The notes: generated by a model from the sequence alone, not told the origin. 22,209 nt of DNA from JAJPHY01 sp040754475 (GCA_040754475.1 JBFMCN010000026.1:1-22209); one strand, 5' to 3'; shown: positions 7,498 through 15,099, counted from the first letter of the stretch. Translations and numbers: made by a program.

Positions 7498-8046
7498 ATG
7501 AGCAGGATCGGCAGACAGCCCATCGGGATTCCGAGCGGAGTCGACGTCCAGATCGGCGACGACGCCGTCGTGACGGTGAAGGGTCCTCGCGGCACTCTGT
7601 CGCAGCGGCTTCACCCCGAGATGCGCATCGTCCAGGAGGAGGGTGTCGTCCGGATCGAACGCCCCAGCGACGAGGGGTTCCACCGGAGCCTCCACGGCCT
7701 CACCCGCACGCTGATCGCCAACATGGTCGAGGGTGTCACCAAGGGGTACGAGAAGCGGTTGCAGATCGTGGGCGTCGGCTACCGCGCCGCGATGAAGGGC
7801 AAGGACCTGGAGGTCGCCGTTGGATACTCGCACCCGGTCGTTGTGATAGCGCCCGAAGGCATCGAGTTCGAGGTCCCGTCGCCGACACAGATCCTCGTGC
7901 GGGGCAATGACAAGGAGGCGGTCGGCCGGGTGGCTGCCGACATCCGGAAGATCCGCAAGCCCGAGCCTTACAAGGGCAAGGGGATCCGCTACGAGAACGA
8001 GACGGTGCGCAAGAAGGCCGGGAAGGCCGCGAAGGGCGCAGCTTAG
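7498..8046 (+). CDS. rplF: 50S ribosomal protein L6
   Basis: The product is 182 residues, normal for L6. It starts MSRIGRQPIGIPSGVDV and contains TRTLIANMVEGVTKGYEK, VGVGYRA and the C-terminal RKIRKPEPYKGKGIRYENE. L6 lies near the factor-binding stalk. The ATG is preceded by GATGAGGAG at a good ribosome-binding distance. The TAG stop is the first base triplet of an unusual three-copy 15-base repeat that leads to rplR in the same frame. Confidence 0.97.
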   Translation: MSRIGRQPIGIPSGVDVQIGDDAVVTVKGPRGTLSQRLHPEMRIVQEEGVVRIERPSDEGFHRSLHGLTRTLIANMVEGVTKGYEKRLQIVGVGYRAAMKGKDLEVAVGYSHPVVVIAPEGIEFEVPSPTQILVRGNDKEAVGRVAADIRKIRKPEPYKGKGIRYENETVRKKAGKAAKGAA

Positions 8047-8088
8047 ATGGAAGCAGCCTAGATGGAAGCGGAGTAGATGGAGGCCAAG
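8044..8088 (+). repeat. 15-base unit in three tandem copies, TAG-ATG mini-ORFs
   Basis: The three units are TAGATGGAAGCAGCC (8044-8058), TAGATGGAAGCGGAG (8059-8073) and TAGATGGAGGCCAAG (8074-8088). The first TAG is the stop of rplF and the last ATG is the start of rplR. The two intervening ATGs open five-codon frames (MEAA-stop at 8047-8061 and MEAE-stop at 8062-8076). All three starts and stops are in the same frame as rplF and rplR. The unit length is a multiple of three, as expected if the rplR start region was duplicated and kept. Confidence 0.9.
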
Positions 8089-8427
8089 CAGAAGCTCGAG
8101 GCGCGCAAGCGCCGACACGCCCGGGTCCGAAAGAAGGTCTGGGGCGACGCTGCGCGTCCTCGCCTGGCCGTATACCGCTCGAACCGACACATCTACGCCC
8201 AGCTGATCGACGATGCGGCGGCCCACACCCTGGCGGCCGCCTCGGACCGCGAGCTTCAAGTCCTGGGCGACAAGAAGGCCGCGGCAAGAGCCGTCGGCGC
8301 TCTCATCGCCGAGCGGGCGAAGCAGCGGGGCATCCAGCGCGTCGTGTTCGATCGCGGGGGCCGCCTGTTCCACGGCCGCGTGGCCGCGCTGGCCGAGGGT
8401 GCCAGGGAAGGGGGGCTTTCGATCTGA
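8077..8427 (+). CDS. rplR: 50S ribosomal protein L18
   Basis: The product is 116 residues. It begins MEAKQKLEARKRRHARVRKK and has RPRLAVYRSNRHIYAQLIDD, VGALIAERAKQRGIQRVVFD and GRVAALAEGAREGGL, all typical of L18, which binds 5S rRNA. The ATG at 8077 lies within the third unit of the 15-base repeat, so ribosomes finishing rplF meet two start/stop mini-ORFs first. The stop overlaps the ATG of rpsE by one base. Confidence 0.96.
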   Translation: MEAKQKLEARKRRHARVRKKVWGDAARPRLAVYRSNRHIYAQLIDDAAAHTLAAASDRELQVLGDKKAAARAVGALIAERAKQRGIQRVVFDRGGRLFHGRVAALAEGAREGGLSI

Positions 8428-9026
8428 TGCGACGGTATGACTCGTCTCAGGAGCAGAAGAGCCTGTACGAGGAGCGGGTCATCGCGATCAACCGCGTGGC
8501 CAAGGTCGTCAAGGGCGGCCGCCGCTTCTCGTTCGCGGCGCTCGTGGTGGTGGGCGACGGCGCCGGGCGCGTTGGCGTCGGCTACGGGAAGGCCAAGGAG
8601 GTTCCGGCGGCGATCGCCAAGGGCGTCGAGGAAGCCAAACGCAAGATGTTCGACGTGCCGATCATGGGCACGACTATCCCGCATCAGGTTACGGGGGAGG
8701 ACGGGGCCGGCATCGTGCTCCTCAAGCCGGCTGCTCCCGGCACAGGCGTGATCGCCGGCGGTCCCGTGAGGGCACTCGTCGAGTGCGCGGGGATCAAGGA
8801 CATCCTGTCCAAGTCCCTCGGCTCCAGCAACGCCATCAACATCGTGAAGGCGGCCGTGGCCGGCCTGAAGCAGCTGAGGCGCCCCGACCACGTGGCCAGG
8901 CTCCGGGACCGGCAGGTTCACCAGGTTGCGCCGAAGCCGATGCTGGAAGCCGTGGCGGCCGCCCAGGAGCGCCTGCGGGCTGCTCGTGCCGCGAAGCTCG
9001 AGGAGGTCTACGGTGACCAGGCTTAA
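8427..9026 (+). CDS. rpsE: 30S ribosomal protein S5
   Basis: The product is 199 residues. The double-stranded-RNA-binding N-terminal domain has ERVIAINRVAKVVKGGRRF and the KGG region, followed by the C-terminal domain with GVIAGGPVRALVECAGIKD and SLGSSNAINIVKA. S5 acts in decoding accuracy and mRNA entry. A C-terminal segment rich in Arg and Ala extends past the core. The last 14 bases overlap the start of rpmD, whose ribosome-binding site AGGAGG (9001-9006) lies inside rpsE. Confidence 0.97.
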   Translation: MRRYDSSQEQKSLYEERVIAINRVAKVVKGGRRFSFAALVVVGDGAGRVGVGYGKAKEVPAAIAKGVEEAKRKMFDVPIMGTTIPHQVTGEDGAGIVLLKPAAPGTGVIAGGPVRALVECAGIKDILSKSLGSSNAINIVKAAVAGLKQLRRPDHVARLRDRQVHQVAPKPMLEAVAAAQERLRAARAAKLEEVYGDQA

Positions 9027-9240
9027 GGTGACGCAGGTACGGAGCGTCATCGGCCGGCCGAAAGACCAGAAGGAAACCGTCCGCCGCCTCGGACTTCATC
9101 GGATCCACGGCTCGGTGATGAAGGACGACCGGCCGGAGATCCGCGGCATGATCGCCAAGGTGCGTCATCTCGTGAACGTCGAGGAGGTACCCGAGGAGGG
9201 CGCGCGGCGCCGGGGCAGGGAGAAAGAGAAGCGGGCATGA
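9013..9240 (+). CDS. rpmD: 50S ribosomal protein L30
   Basis: The product is 75 residues if GTG 9013 is the start; the frame is open upstream but that part is antisense noise over rpsE. AGGAGG at 9001-9006 is spaced six bases from this GTG and decides the start. The L30 fold is evident: LKVTQVRSVIGRPKDQKETVRRLGLHRI followed by IRGMIAKVRHLVNVEEV (given here as two pieces). Most L30 proteins are about 60 residues, so the last 15 (Arg/Glu/Lys-rich) are an added tail. A four-base ATGA overlap joins it to rplO. Confidence 0.94.
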   Translation: MTRLKVTQVRSVIGRPKDQKETVRRLGLHRIHGSVMKDDRPEIRGMIAKVRHLVNVEEVPEEGARRRGREKEKRA

Positions 9241-9674
9241 AGCCTCACCACCTCCGCCCGGCTGAGGGCGCCAGGAAGAGCAAGAAGCGCGTGGGGCGCG
9301 GTCGTGCCGGCGTCCGCGGGAAGACCGCCGGCCGCGGCACGAAGGGCTACCTGGCGAAGCACAACCCAAAGCTGGGCTTCGAGGGCGGGCAGATGCCGCT
9401 TCAGCGCCGCGTGCCGAAGCTCAAGGGGTTCAAGAACATCAACCGGGTCGAGTATGCGGTGGTGAACGTCGAGAAGCTCGGGCAGGTCTTCGAGGGGGGC
9501 GAGGTCGACCCCGAGGCCATGCTCGCGCACGGGCTCGTTCGCAAAGGCCGGCCGGTGAAGGTGCTGGCACGCGGCACCATAGACCGGGCACTGGTCGTGC
9601 GCGCGCACGCTTTCTCGGACGCCGCGAGGGCGAAGATCGAGCAGGCGGGGGGTCGGGTCGAGGTCGTCGGATGA
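9237..9674 (+). CDS. rplO: 50S ribosomal protein L15
   Basis: The product is 145 residues, normal for L15. The Gly/Arg-rich N-terminal tail (KKRVGRGRAGVRGKTAGRG, then GFEGGQMPLQRRVPK) and the globular C-terminal half with VLARGTIDRALVVRAHAFSD are both present. L15 helps late 50S assembly. ATG 9237 overlaps the rpmD stop by four bases. secY begins 21 bases after the stop, with a promoter-like element in the gap. Confidence 0.97.
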   Translation: MKPHHLRPAEGARKSKKRVGRGRAGVRGKTAGRGTKGYLAKHNPKLGFEGGQMPLQRRVPKLKGFKNINRVEYAVVNVEKLGQVFEGGEVDPEAMLAHGLVRKGRPVKVLARGTIDRALVVRAHAFSDAARAKIEQAGGRVEVVG

Positions 9675-9679
9675 CGGGG

Positions 9680-9685
9680 TAGAAT
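9680..9685 (+). promoter_or_regulatory. Candidate -10 element for a leaderless secY message
   Basis: TAGAAT fits the TAnnnT -10 pattern and ends nine bases before the GTG of secY. A start site about seven bases downstream of the -10 would fall at 9692-9695, that is, at or next to the start codon. No convincing -35 hexamer and no Shine-Dalgarno sequence are visible, which agrees with leaderless expression, a common mode in actinobacteria. It may supplement read-through from rplO. Confidence 0.5.
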
Positions 9686-9694
9686 CGGGTACTC

Positions 9695-10981
9695 GTGCTC
9701 AGAGCCTTCGCCAACGCCTTCAGAGTTCCGGACCTCCGCAAGAAGATCCTCTTCACGCTGTTCATCATCGCGATCTACCGGTTCGGCTCCCACGTCCCGG
9801 TTCCGGTGGTGGACATCGGGAAGCTTCAGGACGCGCTCAAAGAGCAAGGGCAGGGGTTCCTGAGCTTCATCGATCTGTTCTCGGGCGGCGCGCTCACCCG
9901 GATGGCCGTGTTCGGTCTGGGGATCATGCCGTACATCACGAGCTCGATCATCATGCAGCTCCTCACGGTCGTGATCCCGAAGCTCGAGCGGTGGCAGAAG
10001 GAAGGTGAGACCGGGGTCAAGAAGATCAACCAGGTGACCCGGTACGTGACCGTCGTGCTCGCGCTGCTCCAGTCGACCGGGCTGGTGTTCCTGTTCCACT
10101 CGGGCTCGGCGTCGCTCGCCAACGTCAACATCTTCAACGAGGGAGACTTCACGGCGCCGAACATCGCACTGATCGTCATGATCATGACCGCCGGCACGGC
10201 CATGATCATGTGGATGGGCGAGCTGATCACGCAGCGCGGGATCGGCAACGGAATGTCGGTCCTGATCTTCACGAGCGTGATCTCCCGCCTCCCGCAGGAG
10301 GGCCGCGCCATCCTCCTCCAGGGCGGCACGCCGAAGTTCGTGACGATCCTGGTCATCGGCTTGGCCATCATCGTTGCCGTGGTTTTCGTCGAGCAGGGCC
10401 AGCGGCGCATCCCGGTGCAGTACGCGAAGCGGGTGGTCGGGCGCCGGATGACCGCCGGAGGCAGCACGTACATCCCGCTCAAGGTCAACCAGGCGGGGGT
10501 GATCCCGATCATCTTCGCGGCGTCGATCCTCTACTTCCCCTCGCTGGTCGCGAGCGCGTACCACGCAAGCTGGTTCCAGAACTTCGTCAACAACTACATC
10601 AACAACCAGCGGAGCATCGTGTACATGGTGATCTACGGGCTGCTCGTGATCTTCTTCGCCTACTTCTACACGGCGATCGCGTTCAACCCGGTGGACACGG
10701 CCGACAACTTGCGGAAGTACGGGGGGTTCATCCCCGGCATCCGGCCCGGGACGCCAACGGCGAACTACCTGAATGACGTGCTGGTGCGCATCACGCTTCC
10801 CGGCTCGCTGTTCCTCGCGGCGATAGCGCTGTTACCGACGATCGTGCTGGCCATCTGGATGATCCAGGAGTTCCCGTTCGGCGGCACGTCGCTCCTGATC
10901 ACCGTCGGCGTGGCGCTGGAGACCATGAAACAGCTGGAGTCCCAGCTCCTCATGCGTCACTACGAGGGCTTCCTGAAGTAG
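9695..10981 (+). CDS. secY: Preprotein translocase subunit SecY
   Basis: The product is 428 residues with about ten hydrophobic segments. It begins MLRAFANAFRVPDLRKKILF, then shows SHVPVPVVD, FGLGIMPYITSSIIMQLL (second transmembrane region), ITQRGIGNGMS, GQRRIPVQYAKRVVGRRM on the cytoplasmic loop before the pore-facing helices, and the C-terminal LESQLLMRHYEGFLK. SecY is the protein-conducting channel of the inner membrane, working with SecE, SecG and SecA. The start GTG lacks a ribosome-binding site, but TAGAAT stands just upstream. adk follows after 20 bases. Confidence 0.97.
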   Translation: MLRAFANAFRVPDLRKKILFTLFIIAIYRFGSHVPVPVVDIGKLQDALKEQGQGFLSFIDLFSGGALTRMAVFGLGIMPYITSSIIMQLLTVVIPKLERWQKEGETGVKKINQVTRYVTVVLALLQSTGLVFLFHSGSASLANVNIFNEGDFTAPNIALIVMIMTAGTAMIMWMGELITQRGIGNGMSVLIFTSVISRLPQEGRAILLQGGTPKFVTILVIGLAIIVAVVFVEQGQRRIPVQYAKRVVGRRMTAGGSTYIPLKVNQAGVIPIIFAASILYFPSLVASAYHASWFQNFVNNYINNQRSIVYMVIYGLLVIFFAYFYTAIAFNPVDTADNLRKYGGFIPGIRPGTPTANYLNDVLVRITLPGSLFLAAIALLPTIVLAIWMIQEFPFGGTSLLITVGVALETMKQLESQLLMRHYEGFLK

Positions 10982-11001
10982 GCGACTAGAGAAAGCAGGC
11001 G

Positions 11002-11667
11002 ATGATGCGAATCGTTCTCCTTGGGCCGCCCGGAGCAGGAAAGGGAACGCAGGCGACCAAGCTCGCCGACCGCCACGGCCTGGCAGTCATCGGGACCGGC
11101 GACATCTTCCGCGATCACGTGGCTCGGGGCACGCCGCTCGGGGTCCAGGCAAAGGCATACATGGACCGCGGCGAGTACGTTCCCGACGAGATCGCTGTGG
11201 GCATGGTGCTCGACAGGCTCGAGGAGCCCGACGCTCGGGACGGCTTCATCCTCGACGGGTTCCCACGCACCGTGCCGCAGGCCCAGGCGCTCGAGCGCGC
11301 GCTGACCGAGGCCGGCCGACCGCTACACGCTGCCCTCAACTTCAAGATCGACGACGAGGTGGCTGTGGAGCGGCTGACCGAGCGGCTGGTGTGCCCGAAC
11401 TGCAAGCGTCTGTACAACCTGTCGTCCAAGCCACCGCGCGTCGAGGGCATCTGCGATGCCTGCGGTCAGCAGCTCCAGCTCCGCTCCGACGACGACGAGG
11501 TGACGATCCGTCGCCGGCTCGAGATCTACAGGGAGCAGACGGAACCGCTCGTGCAGCACTTCCGGGAGCGCGGCCTCCTCCGCGACATCGACGCCGAAGC
11601 CTCCGAGGAGGTCGTCGCCGACCGCACGATGGAGGCGGTCTCCGACCTCACGGATCTCGAGGCATGA
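11002..11667 (+). CDS. adk: Adenylate kinase, long zinc-LID form
   Basis: The product is 221 residues (220 if the second of two adjacent ATGs, at 11005, is used). The P-loop GPPGAGKGT is at residues 8-16, the AMP-binding part reads TGDIFRDHV and LDGFPRTVPQAQAL, and the LID domain (about 126-165) has the zinc ligands C131-x2-C134 and C151-x2-C154. The enzyme converts ATP + AMP to 2 ADP in the cytoplasm. The LID is the long, Cys4 type rather than the short form found in mycobacteria. It overlaps map by four bases (ATGA). Confidence 0.97.
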   Translation: MMRIVLLGPPGAGKGTQATKLADRHGLAVIGTGDIFRDHVARGTPLGVQAKAYMDRGEYVPDEIAVGMVLDRLEEPDARDGFILDGFPRTVPQAQALERALTEAGRPLHAALNFKIDDEVAVERLTERLVCPNCKRLYNLSSKPPRVEGICDACGQQLQLRSDDDEVTIRRRLEIYREQTEPLVQHFRERGLLRDIDAEASEEVVADRTMEAVSDLTDLEA

Positions 11668-12419
11668 TCGTCTACAAGTCGGCGGAAGAGATCGACCGGA
11701 TGCGCACGGCCGGTCGCATCGTCGCGGCGACCATCGATCGTGTCGTCTCCAACGTGCGGCCGGGCGTAACAACTGCGCTGCTGGACTCGGTGGCCGAGGG
11801 ATGCATCGTCGAACGTGCGGCCACGCCCTCGTTCAAGGGCTACCGGGGCTTCCCGGCCTCCATCTGCACGTCGATCAACGACGAAGTTGTGCACGGGATC
11901 CCCTCGGAGAAGCGGGTGCTGAAGGAGGGAGACGTCCTATCGCTCGACTTCGGAGCGATCTGGGCGGGATTCCACGCCGACGCCGCCGTGAGCGTCTTCG
12001 TCGGTGATCCTCCGTCGTCCGAGGCAGAGAAGCTGTTGCGCGTGACGCGGGGGTCGCTCGAGGCCGGGATCGCCCAGATCCGGCCCGGGGGGCGCCTGTC
12101 CGACATCTCGAACGCCATCCAGCAGGTCGTCGAAGGTGCCGGGTTCTCCGTGGTGCGCGAGTACGTCGGACATGGGATCGGCCGCAGCCTCCACGAGGAG
12201 CCGCAGATCCCGAACTACGGCCCGCCGGGACGCGGCCCCGAGCTGAAGCCGGGCTTGGTGATCGCGATCGAGCCGATGGTGAACGTCGGCGACTGGCCTA
12301 CTCGCGTGCTTGCCGACCAGTGGACGGTCGTGACGCAGGACGGATCGCTTTCCGCCCACTTCGAGCACACGATCGCCGTTACCGAGGACGGGCACGAGGT
12401 CCTGACCGCCCCTGATTGA
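11664..12419 (+). CDS. map: Methionine aminopeptidase, type I
   Basis: The product is 251 residues starting at ATG 11664, which overlaps the adk stop; the open frame further upstream is a shadow of adk. The five metal ligands of the pita-bread fold are present: D95, D106, H170, E203 and E234, in LSLDFGAIWAGFHAD, YVGHGIGR, AIEPMV and HFEHTIAVT. H77 (VVHGIP) corresponds to the substrate-contacting His. The enzyme removes the initiator Met from nascent proteins. There is no N-terminal SH3-binding or zinc-finger extension. A 148-base gap with a promoter follows. Confidence 0.97.
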   Translation: MIVYKSAEEIDRMRTAGRIVAATIDRVVSNVRPGVTTALLDSVAEGCIVERAATPSFKGYRGFPASICTSINDEVVHGIPSEKRVLKEGDVLSLDFGAIWAGFHADAAVSVFVGDPPSSEAEKLLRVTRGSLEAGIAQIRPGGRLSDISNAIQQVVEGAGFSVVREYVGHGIGRSLHEEPQIPNYGPPGRGPELKPGLVIAIEPMVNVGDWPTRVLADQWTVVTQDGSLSAHFEHTIAVTEDGHEVLTAPD

Positions 12420-12455
12420 GTCCGTCCGCCACCGGAGCCGGTTCTCTGAGCAGCC

Positions 12456-12485
12456 TTGGACACCCTCACCGGCCGCCCTTATACT
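12456..12485 (+). promoter_or_regulatory. Promoter of the infA-rpmJ-rpsM-rpsK-rpoA-rplQ operon
   Basis: TTGGAC (12456-12461) and TATACT (12480-12485) are separated by 18 bases, a good match to a housekeeping sigma promoter. The predicted start is near 12492, giving a leader of about 75 bases before infA. In the leader CCCC (12496-12499), AGCC and GGGG (12504-12507) can form a short hairpin near the 5' end. This is the clearest promoter in the ribosomal part of the window and the only gap over 100 bases between rpsJ and rpsM. Confidence 0.7.
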
Positions 12486-12567
12486 TGCTTGCCGTCCCCA
12501 GCCGGGGGCAGTTTCGGCTCGCCTGCAAGCGGGTCGAGTGTGTTCTGTCGAGAGGTCACCTGGGAGT

Positions 12568-12786
12568 TTGTCGAAGAAGGACGCCATCGAGGTGGAGGGC
12601 ACGGTCTCGGAGCCGCTGCCGAACGCCATGTTCCGGGTGGAGCTCGACAACGGGTACAAGGTGCTGGCGCACATCTCGGGGAAGATGCGGATGCACTACA
12701 TCAGGATCCTCCCCGGAGACAGGGTGCTGGTGGAGCTGTCGCCGTACGATCTGTCGCGCGGCAGGATCGTCTACCGGTACAAGTAG
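12568..12786 (+). CDS. infA: Translation initiation factor IF-1
   Basis: The product is 72 residues from TTG 12568, the exact usual length (MSKKDAIEVEGTVSEPLPNA at the start). A GTG at 12538 would add ten residues with no family counterpart, so the TTG was preferred; GAGAGG lies 12 bases and GGGAG 1 base upstream, neither ideal. The OB fold shows FRVELDNGYKVLAHISGKMR and LSPYDLSRGRIVYRYK. IF-1 binds the A site of the 30S subunit during initiation. The rare start and poor spacing suggest modest initiation efficiency. Confidence 0.95.
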   Translation: MSKKDAIEVEGTVSEPLPNAMFRVELDNGYKVLAHISGKMRMHYIRILPGDRVLVELSPYDLSRGRIVYRYK

Positions 12787-12817
12787 ACGCGGCAACGAGC
12801 GGGAAGGTGCGGAGGAG

Positions 12818-12931
12818 ATGAAGGTTCGGCCGTCGGTGAAGAAGATGTGCGACCGGTGCAAGGTCATCCGGCGGCGTGGCCAGGTTAGGGTCATCTGCTC
12901 GAACCCCCGCCACAAGCAGCGACAGGGCTGA
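12818..12931 (+). CDS. rpmJ: 50S ribosomal protein L36, zinc form
   Basis: A 37-residue protein, MKVRPSVKKMCDRCKVIRRR then GQVRVICSNPRHKQRQG, is encoded from ATG 12818, with GGAGGAG directly upstream. The zinc ligands C11, C14, C27 and H32 are all present (the Cys-containing form). L36 is the smallest large-subunit protein and helps organise 23S rRNA near the base of the stalk. Its place between infA and rpsM is the standard one. Confidence 0.97.
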   Translation: MKVRPSVKKMCDRCKVIRRRGQVRVICSNPRHKQRQG

Positions 12932-12944
12932 GGGAGGAACGATC

Positions 12945-13328
12945 GTGGCACGCATCGCAGGCGTCGACCTTCCCCGCGACAAGCGGGTCGACATCGCCCT
13001 GCGCTACATCTACGGGATCGGGCCCACGCGCGCGTACGAGATCGTCAGCGCCACGGGCGTCGACGCCGGCACCCGGGTTCGCGACCTCTCCGAGGAGGAG
13101 GTCTCCCGGATCCGCGAGTTCATCGACCGCACGTACAAGGTCGAGGGGGACCTGCGGCGCGAGGTGGCCCAGGACATCAAGCGAAAGATCGAGATCGGCT
13201 GCTACCAAGGGGTTCGCCACCGCCGGAGCCTTCCGGTGCGGGGCCAGCGGACGCACACGAACGCCCGTACCCGCAAGGGGCCCAAGAAGACCGTGGCCGG
13301 CAAGAAGAAGGCGACCGGGAAGAAGTAG
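12945..13328 (+). CDS. rpsM: 30S ribosomal protein S13
   Basis: The product is 127 residues from GTG 12945 (MARIAGVDLPRDKRVDIALR), with GGGAGGA placed upstream; the frame is open further back over rpmJ but that is not part of the protein. Helix-two-turn-helix motif and YIYGIGPTRAYEI are present, as is the conserved C-terminal region GCYQGVRHRRSLPVRGQRTH and the basic tail that reaches toward P-site tRNA. S13 forms bridges between the subunits. Confidence 0.97.
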   Translation: MARIAGVDLPRDKRVDIALRYIYGIGPTRAYEIVSATGVDAGTRVRDLSEEEVSRIREFIDRTYKVEGDLRREVAQDIKRKIEIGCYQGVRHRRSLPVRGQRTHTNARTRKGPKKTVAGKKKATGKK

Positions 13329-13338
13329 CGGGGTAGAC

Positions 13339-13731
13339 ATGGCGAAGCCCAAGGCAAAGAAGGCGCGCAAGAGAGAGAAGAAGAACGTCGTCCACGGACA
13401 GGCCCACATCAAGTCGACGTTCAACAACACGATCGTCACCATCACGGACCTGCAGGGGAACACCATCAGTTGGGCGAGCGCCGGGAACGTGGGGTTCAAG
13501 GGCTCCCGGAAGTCCACCCCGTTCGCTGCGCAGCTCGCCGCCGAGGCCGCGGCCCGGCGTGCCCAGGAGCATGGGCTGCAGAAGGTCGATGTGTACGTGA
13601 AGGGACCCGGGTCCGGCCGTGAGACGGCCATTCGCTCGCTCGCGGCGTCGGGTCTCGAGGTTGCCGGCATCCAGGATGTGACGCCGGTTCCCCACAACGG
13701 GTGCCGGCCCAGGAAGCGCCGGCGCGTCTAG
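13339..13731 (+). CDS. rpsK: 30S ribosomal protein S11
   Basis: The product is 130 residues. After a basic leader it has AHIKSTFNNTIVTITDLQGN, SWASAGNVGFKGSRKSTPFA and the C-terminal DVTPVPHNGCRPRKRRRV. S11 lies in the platform close to the mRNA exit. rpsD (S4) usually follows in many bacteria, but here only 78 bases separate rpsK from rpoA. A weak purine stretch (GGGGTAG) precedes the ATG. Confidence 0.97.
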   Translation: MAKPKAKKARKREKKNVVHGQAHIKSTFNNTIVTITDLQGNTISWASAGNVGFKGSRKSTPFAAQLAAEAAARRAQEHGLQKVDVYVKGPGSGRETAIRSLAASGLEVAGIQDVTPVPHNGCRPRKRRRV

Positions 13732-13744
13732 TTCGGACGGAACG

Positions 13745-13760
13745 CCGGCCGACGGGCCGG
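13745..13760 (+). promoter_or_regulatory. GC-rich hairpin in the rpsK-rpoA gap
   Basis: CCGGCC (13745-13750) and GGCCGG (13755-13760) flank a four-base loop GACG, a perfect six-pair stem. No T run follows, so it is not a standard intrinsic terminator. It sits in the only notable gap of the alpha operon, just where rpsD is missing, and could be an RNA-processing or regulatory element. This rests on base pairing alone. Confidence 0.35.
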
Positions 13761-13809
13761 ACGGTCGGCGGGGCAGGAGTGGATGATCCCCCGCCGGAGG
13801 AGGTAGCAG

Positions 13810-14739
13810 GTGTTCATCGTCGCAAGGCCGCAGATCCAGGAGGAGAGCGTCACACCGACGCGCTCCCGATTCATCGTCGAGCCGCTGGAGCCGGGTTTCG
13901 GCTACACGCTCGGCAACTCGCTCCGCCGGACGCTCCTGTCCTCGATCCCCGGAGCCGCGATCTCGTCGGTTCGGATCGAGGGGGTGCTGCACGAGTTCTC
14001 GACCATCCCGAAGGTCACCGAGGACGTGACCGACATCATCCTCAACCTGAAGGAGCTCGTGATCCGCTCGGAGTTGGAGGAGCCGGTCACGGTCTATCTG
14101 AAGACAAGGGGTCCGGGCGAGGTAACGGCGGGCGACATCGCCCCGCCTGCGGGGGTCGAGATCCTCAACTCCGATCTCCACATCGCCACCCTCGGCAAGG
14201 GCGGCAGTCTCGAGATGGAGATGGTTGTCGAGCGCGGGGTCGGCTACCGGATGGCCGACAAGAACAAGAAGCCCCGCGATCCGATCGGTGTGATCCCGGT
14301 CGACTCGATCTTCTCGCCGGTCCGCAAGGTGTCGTACGCGGTCGAGAACACCCGCGTCGAGCAGATGACCGACAGGGACCGGCTGATCTTGGACGTCGAG
14401 ACCGACGGGTCGATCAGCCCTCGCGAGGCCGTAGCCTCGGCCGGCGGCACTCTCCTCGAGCTCGTGCACCTGTTCTCCGAGCTGGCCGAGGCCGCCAGCG
14501 TGACCGTCGGCCCCGCCGAGGCCGAGGCCGTGCCGTCTGACTACGCGATCACGGTGGAGGAGCTGAACCTGTCGGTCCGCTCCTACAACTGCCTGAAGCG
14601 CGAGGGCGTCAACACCGTCGGCGACCTCGTGCAAAGGAGCGAGGCAGAGCTGATGGACATACGCAACTTCGGTCAGAAGTCGATCGACGAGGTCAAGTCC
14701 AAGCTCGAGGAGCTCGGCCTCTCGCTGCGGGAGGAGTAG
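13810..14739 (+). CDS. rpoA: RNA polymerase alpha subunit
   Basis: The product is 309 residues from GTG 13810, with AGGAGG at 13799-13804. The N-terminal domain (about 1-230) has FIVEPLEPGFGYTLGNSLRR and the IPGAAISSVRIEGVLHEFST region used for dimerisation. The C-terminal domain (about 245-309) has LNLSVRSYNCLKREGVNTVG and GQKSIDEVKSKLEELGL; R257 corresponds to the DNA-contacting Arg of alpha-CTD. An acidic Ala/Glu linker joins the domains. It assembles with beta and beta' into RNA polymerase. rplQ begins three bases after the stop. Confidence 0.97.
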   Translation: MFIVARPQIQEESVTPTRSRFIVEPLEPGFGYTLGNSLRRTLLSSIPGAAISSVRIEGVLHEFSTIPKVTEDVTDIILNLKELVIRSELEEPVTVYLKTRGPGEVTAGDIAPPAGVEILNSDLHIATLGKGGSLEMEMVVERGVGYRMADKNKKPRDPIGVIPVDSIFSPVRKVSYAVENTRVEQMTDRDRLILDVETDGSISPREAVASAGGTLLELVHLFSELAEAASVTVGPAEAEAVPSDYAITVEELNLSVRSYNCLKREGVNTVGDLVQRSEAELMDIRNFGQKSIDEVKSKLEELGLSLREE

Positions 14740-14742
14740 CAG

Positions 14743-15099
14743 ATGCCGAAGCCCAGCAGAGGCCCGCGACTCGCATCGAGCCCCGCGCACCAGCGACTGC
14801 TGCTCTCGGGCCTTGCTGCCGATCTGTTCGCCAGGGAGCGTGTGAACACGACCGAGGCGAAGGCCAAGGCTGTGCGCCCGCTCGCGGAGAAGCTGATCAC
14901 GTTCGCGAAGAGGGGAGACGTGGCCGCCCGGCGCGAGGTCCTCAAGGTCATCCCGGATCGAGACGTGGTCCACAAGCTCTTCTCGGAGATCGGGCCGCGG
15001 TACGCCGAGCGCCCGGGCGGATACACACGCATCCTCAAGCTCGGGCACAGGAAGGGCGACGGCGCGCCGATGGCGCGCATCGAGCTCGTGGAGGAGTAA
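14743..15099 (+). CDS. rplQ: 50S ribosomal protein L17
   Basis: The product is 118 residues. It shows SSPAHQRLLLSGLAADLFAR, the AKAVRPLAEKLITFAKRGD segment, and the C-terminal GYTRILKLGHRKGDGAPMAR, all diagnostic of L17. L17 is near the tunnel exit. The first residues, MPKPSRGPRL, are the normal start. A 125-base gap to truA follows in which I see no convincing promoter or terminator. Confidence 0.97.
   Translation: MPKPSRGPRLASSPAHQRLLLSGLAADLFARERVNTTEAKAKAVRPLAEKLITFAKRGDVAARREVLKVIPDRDVVHKLFSEIGPRYAERPGGYTRILKLGHRKGDGAPMARIELVEE

Noticed and set aside
12538..12567. Longer infA start at GTG 12538
   Set aside because: It would add ten residues not found in IF-1; TTG 12568 gives exactly 72 residues with the conserved start.
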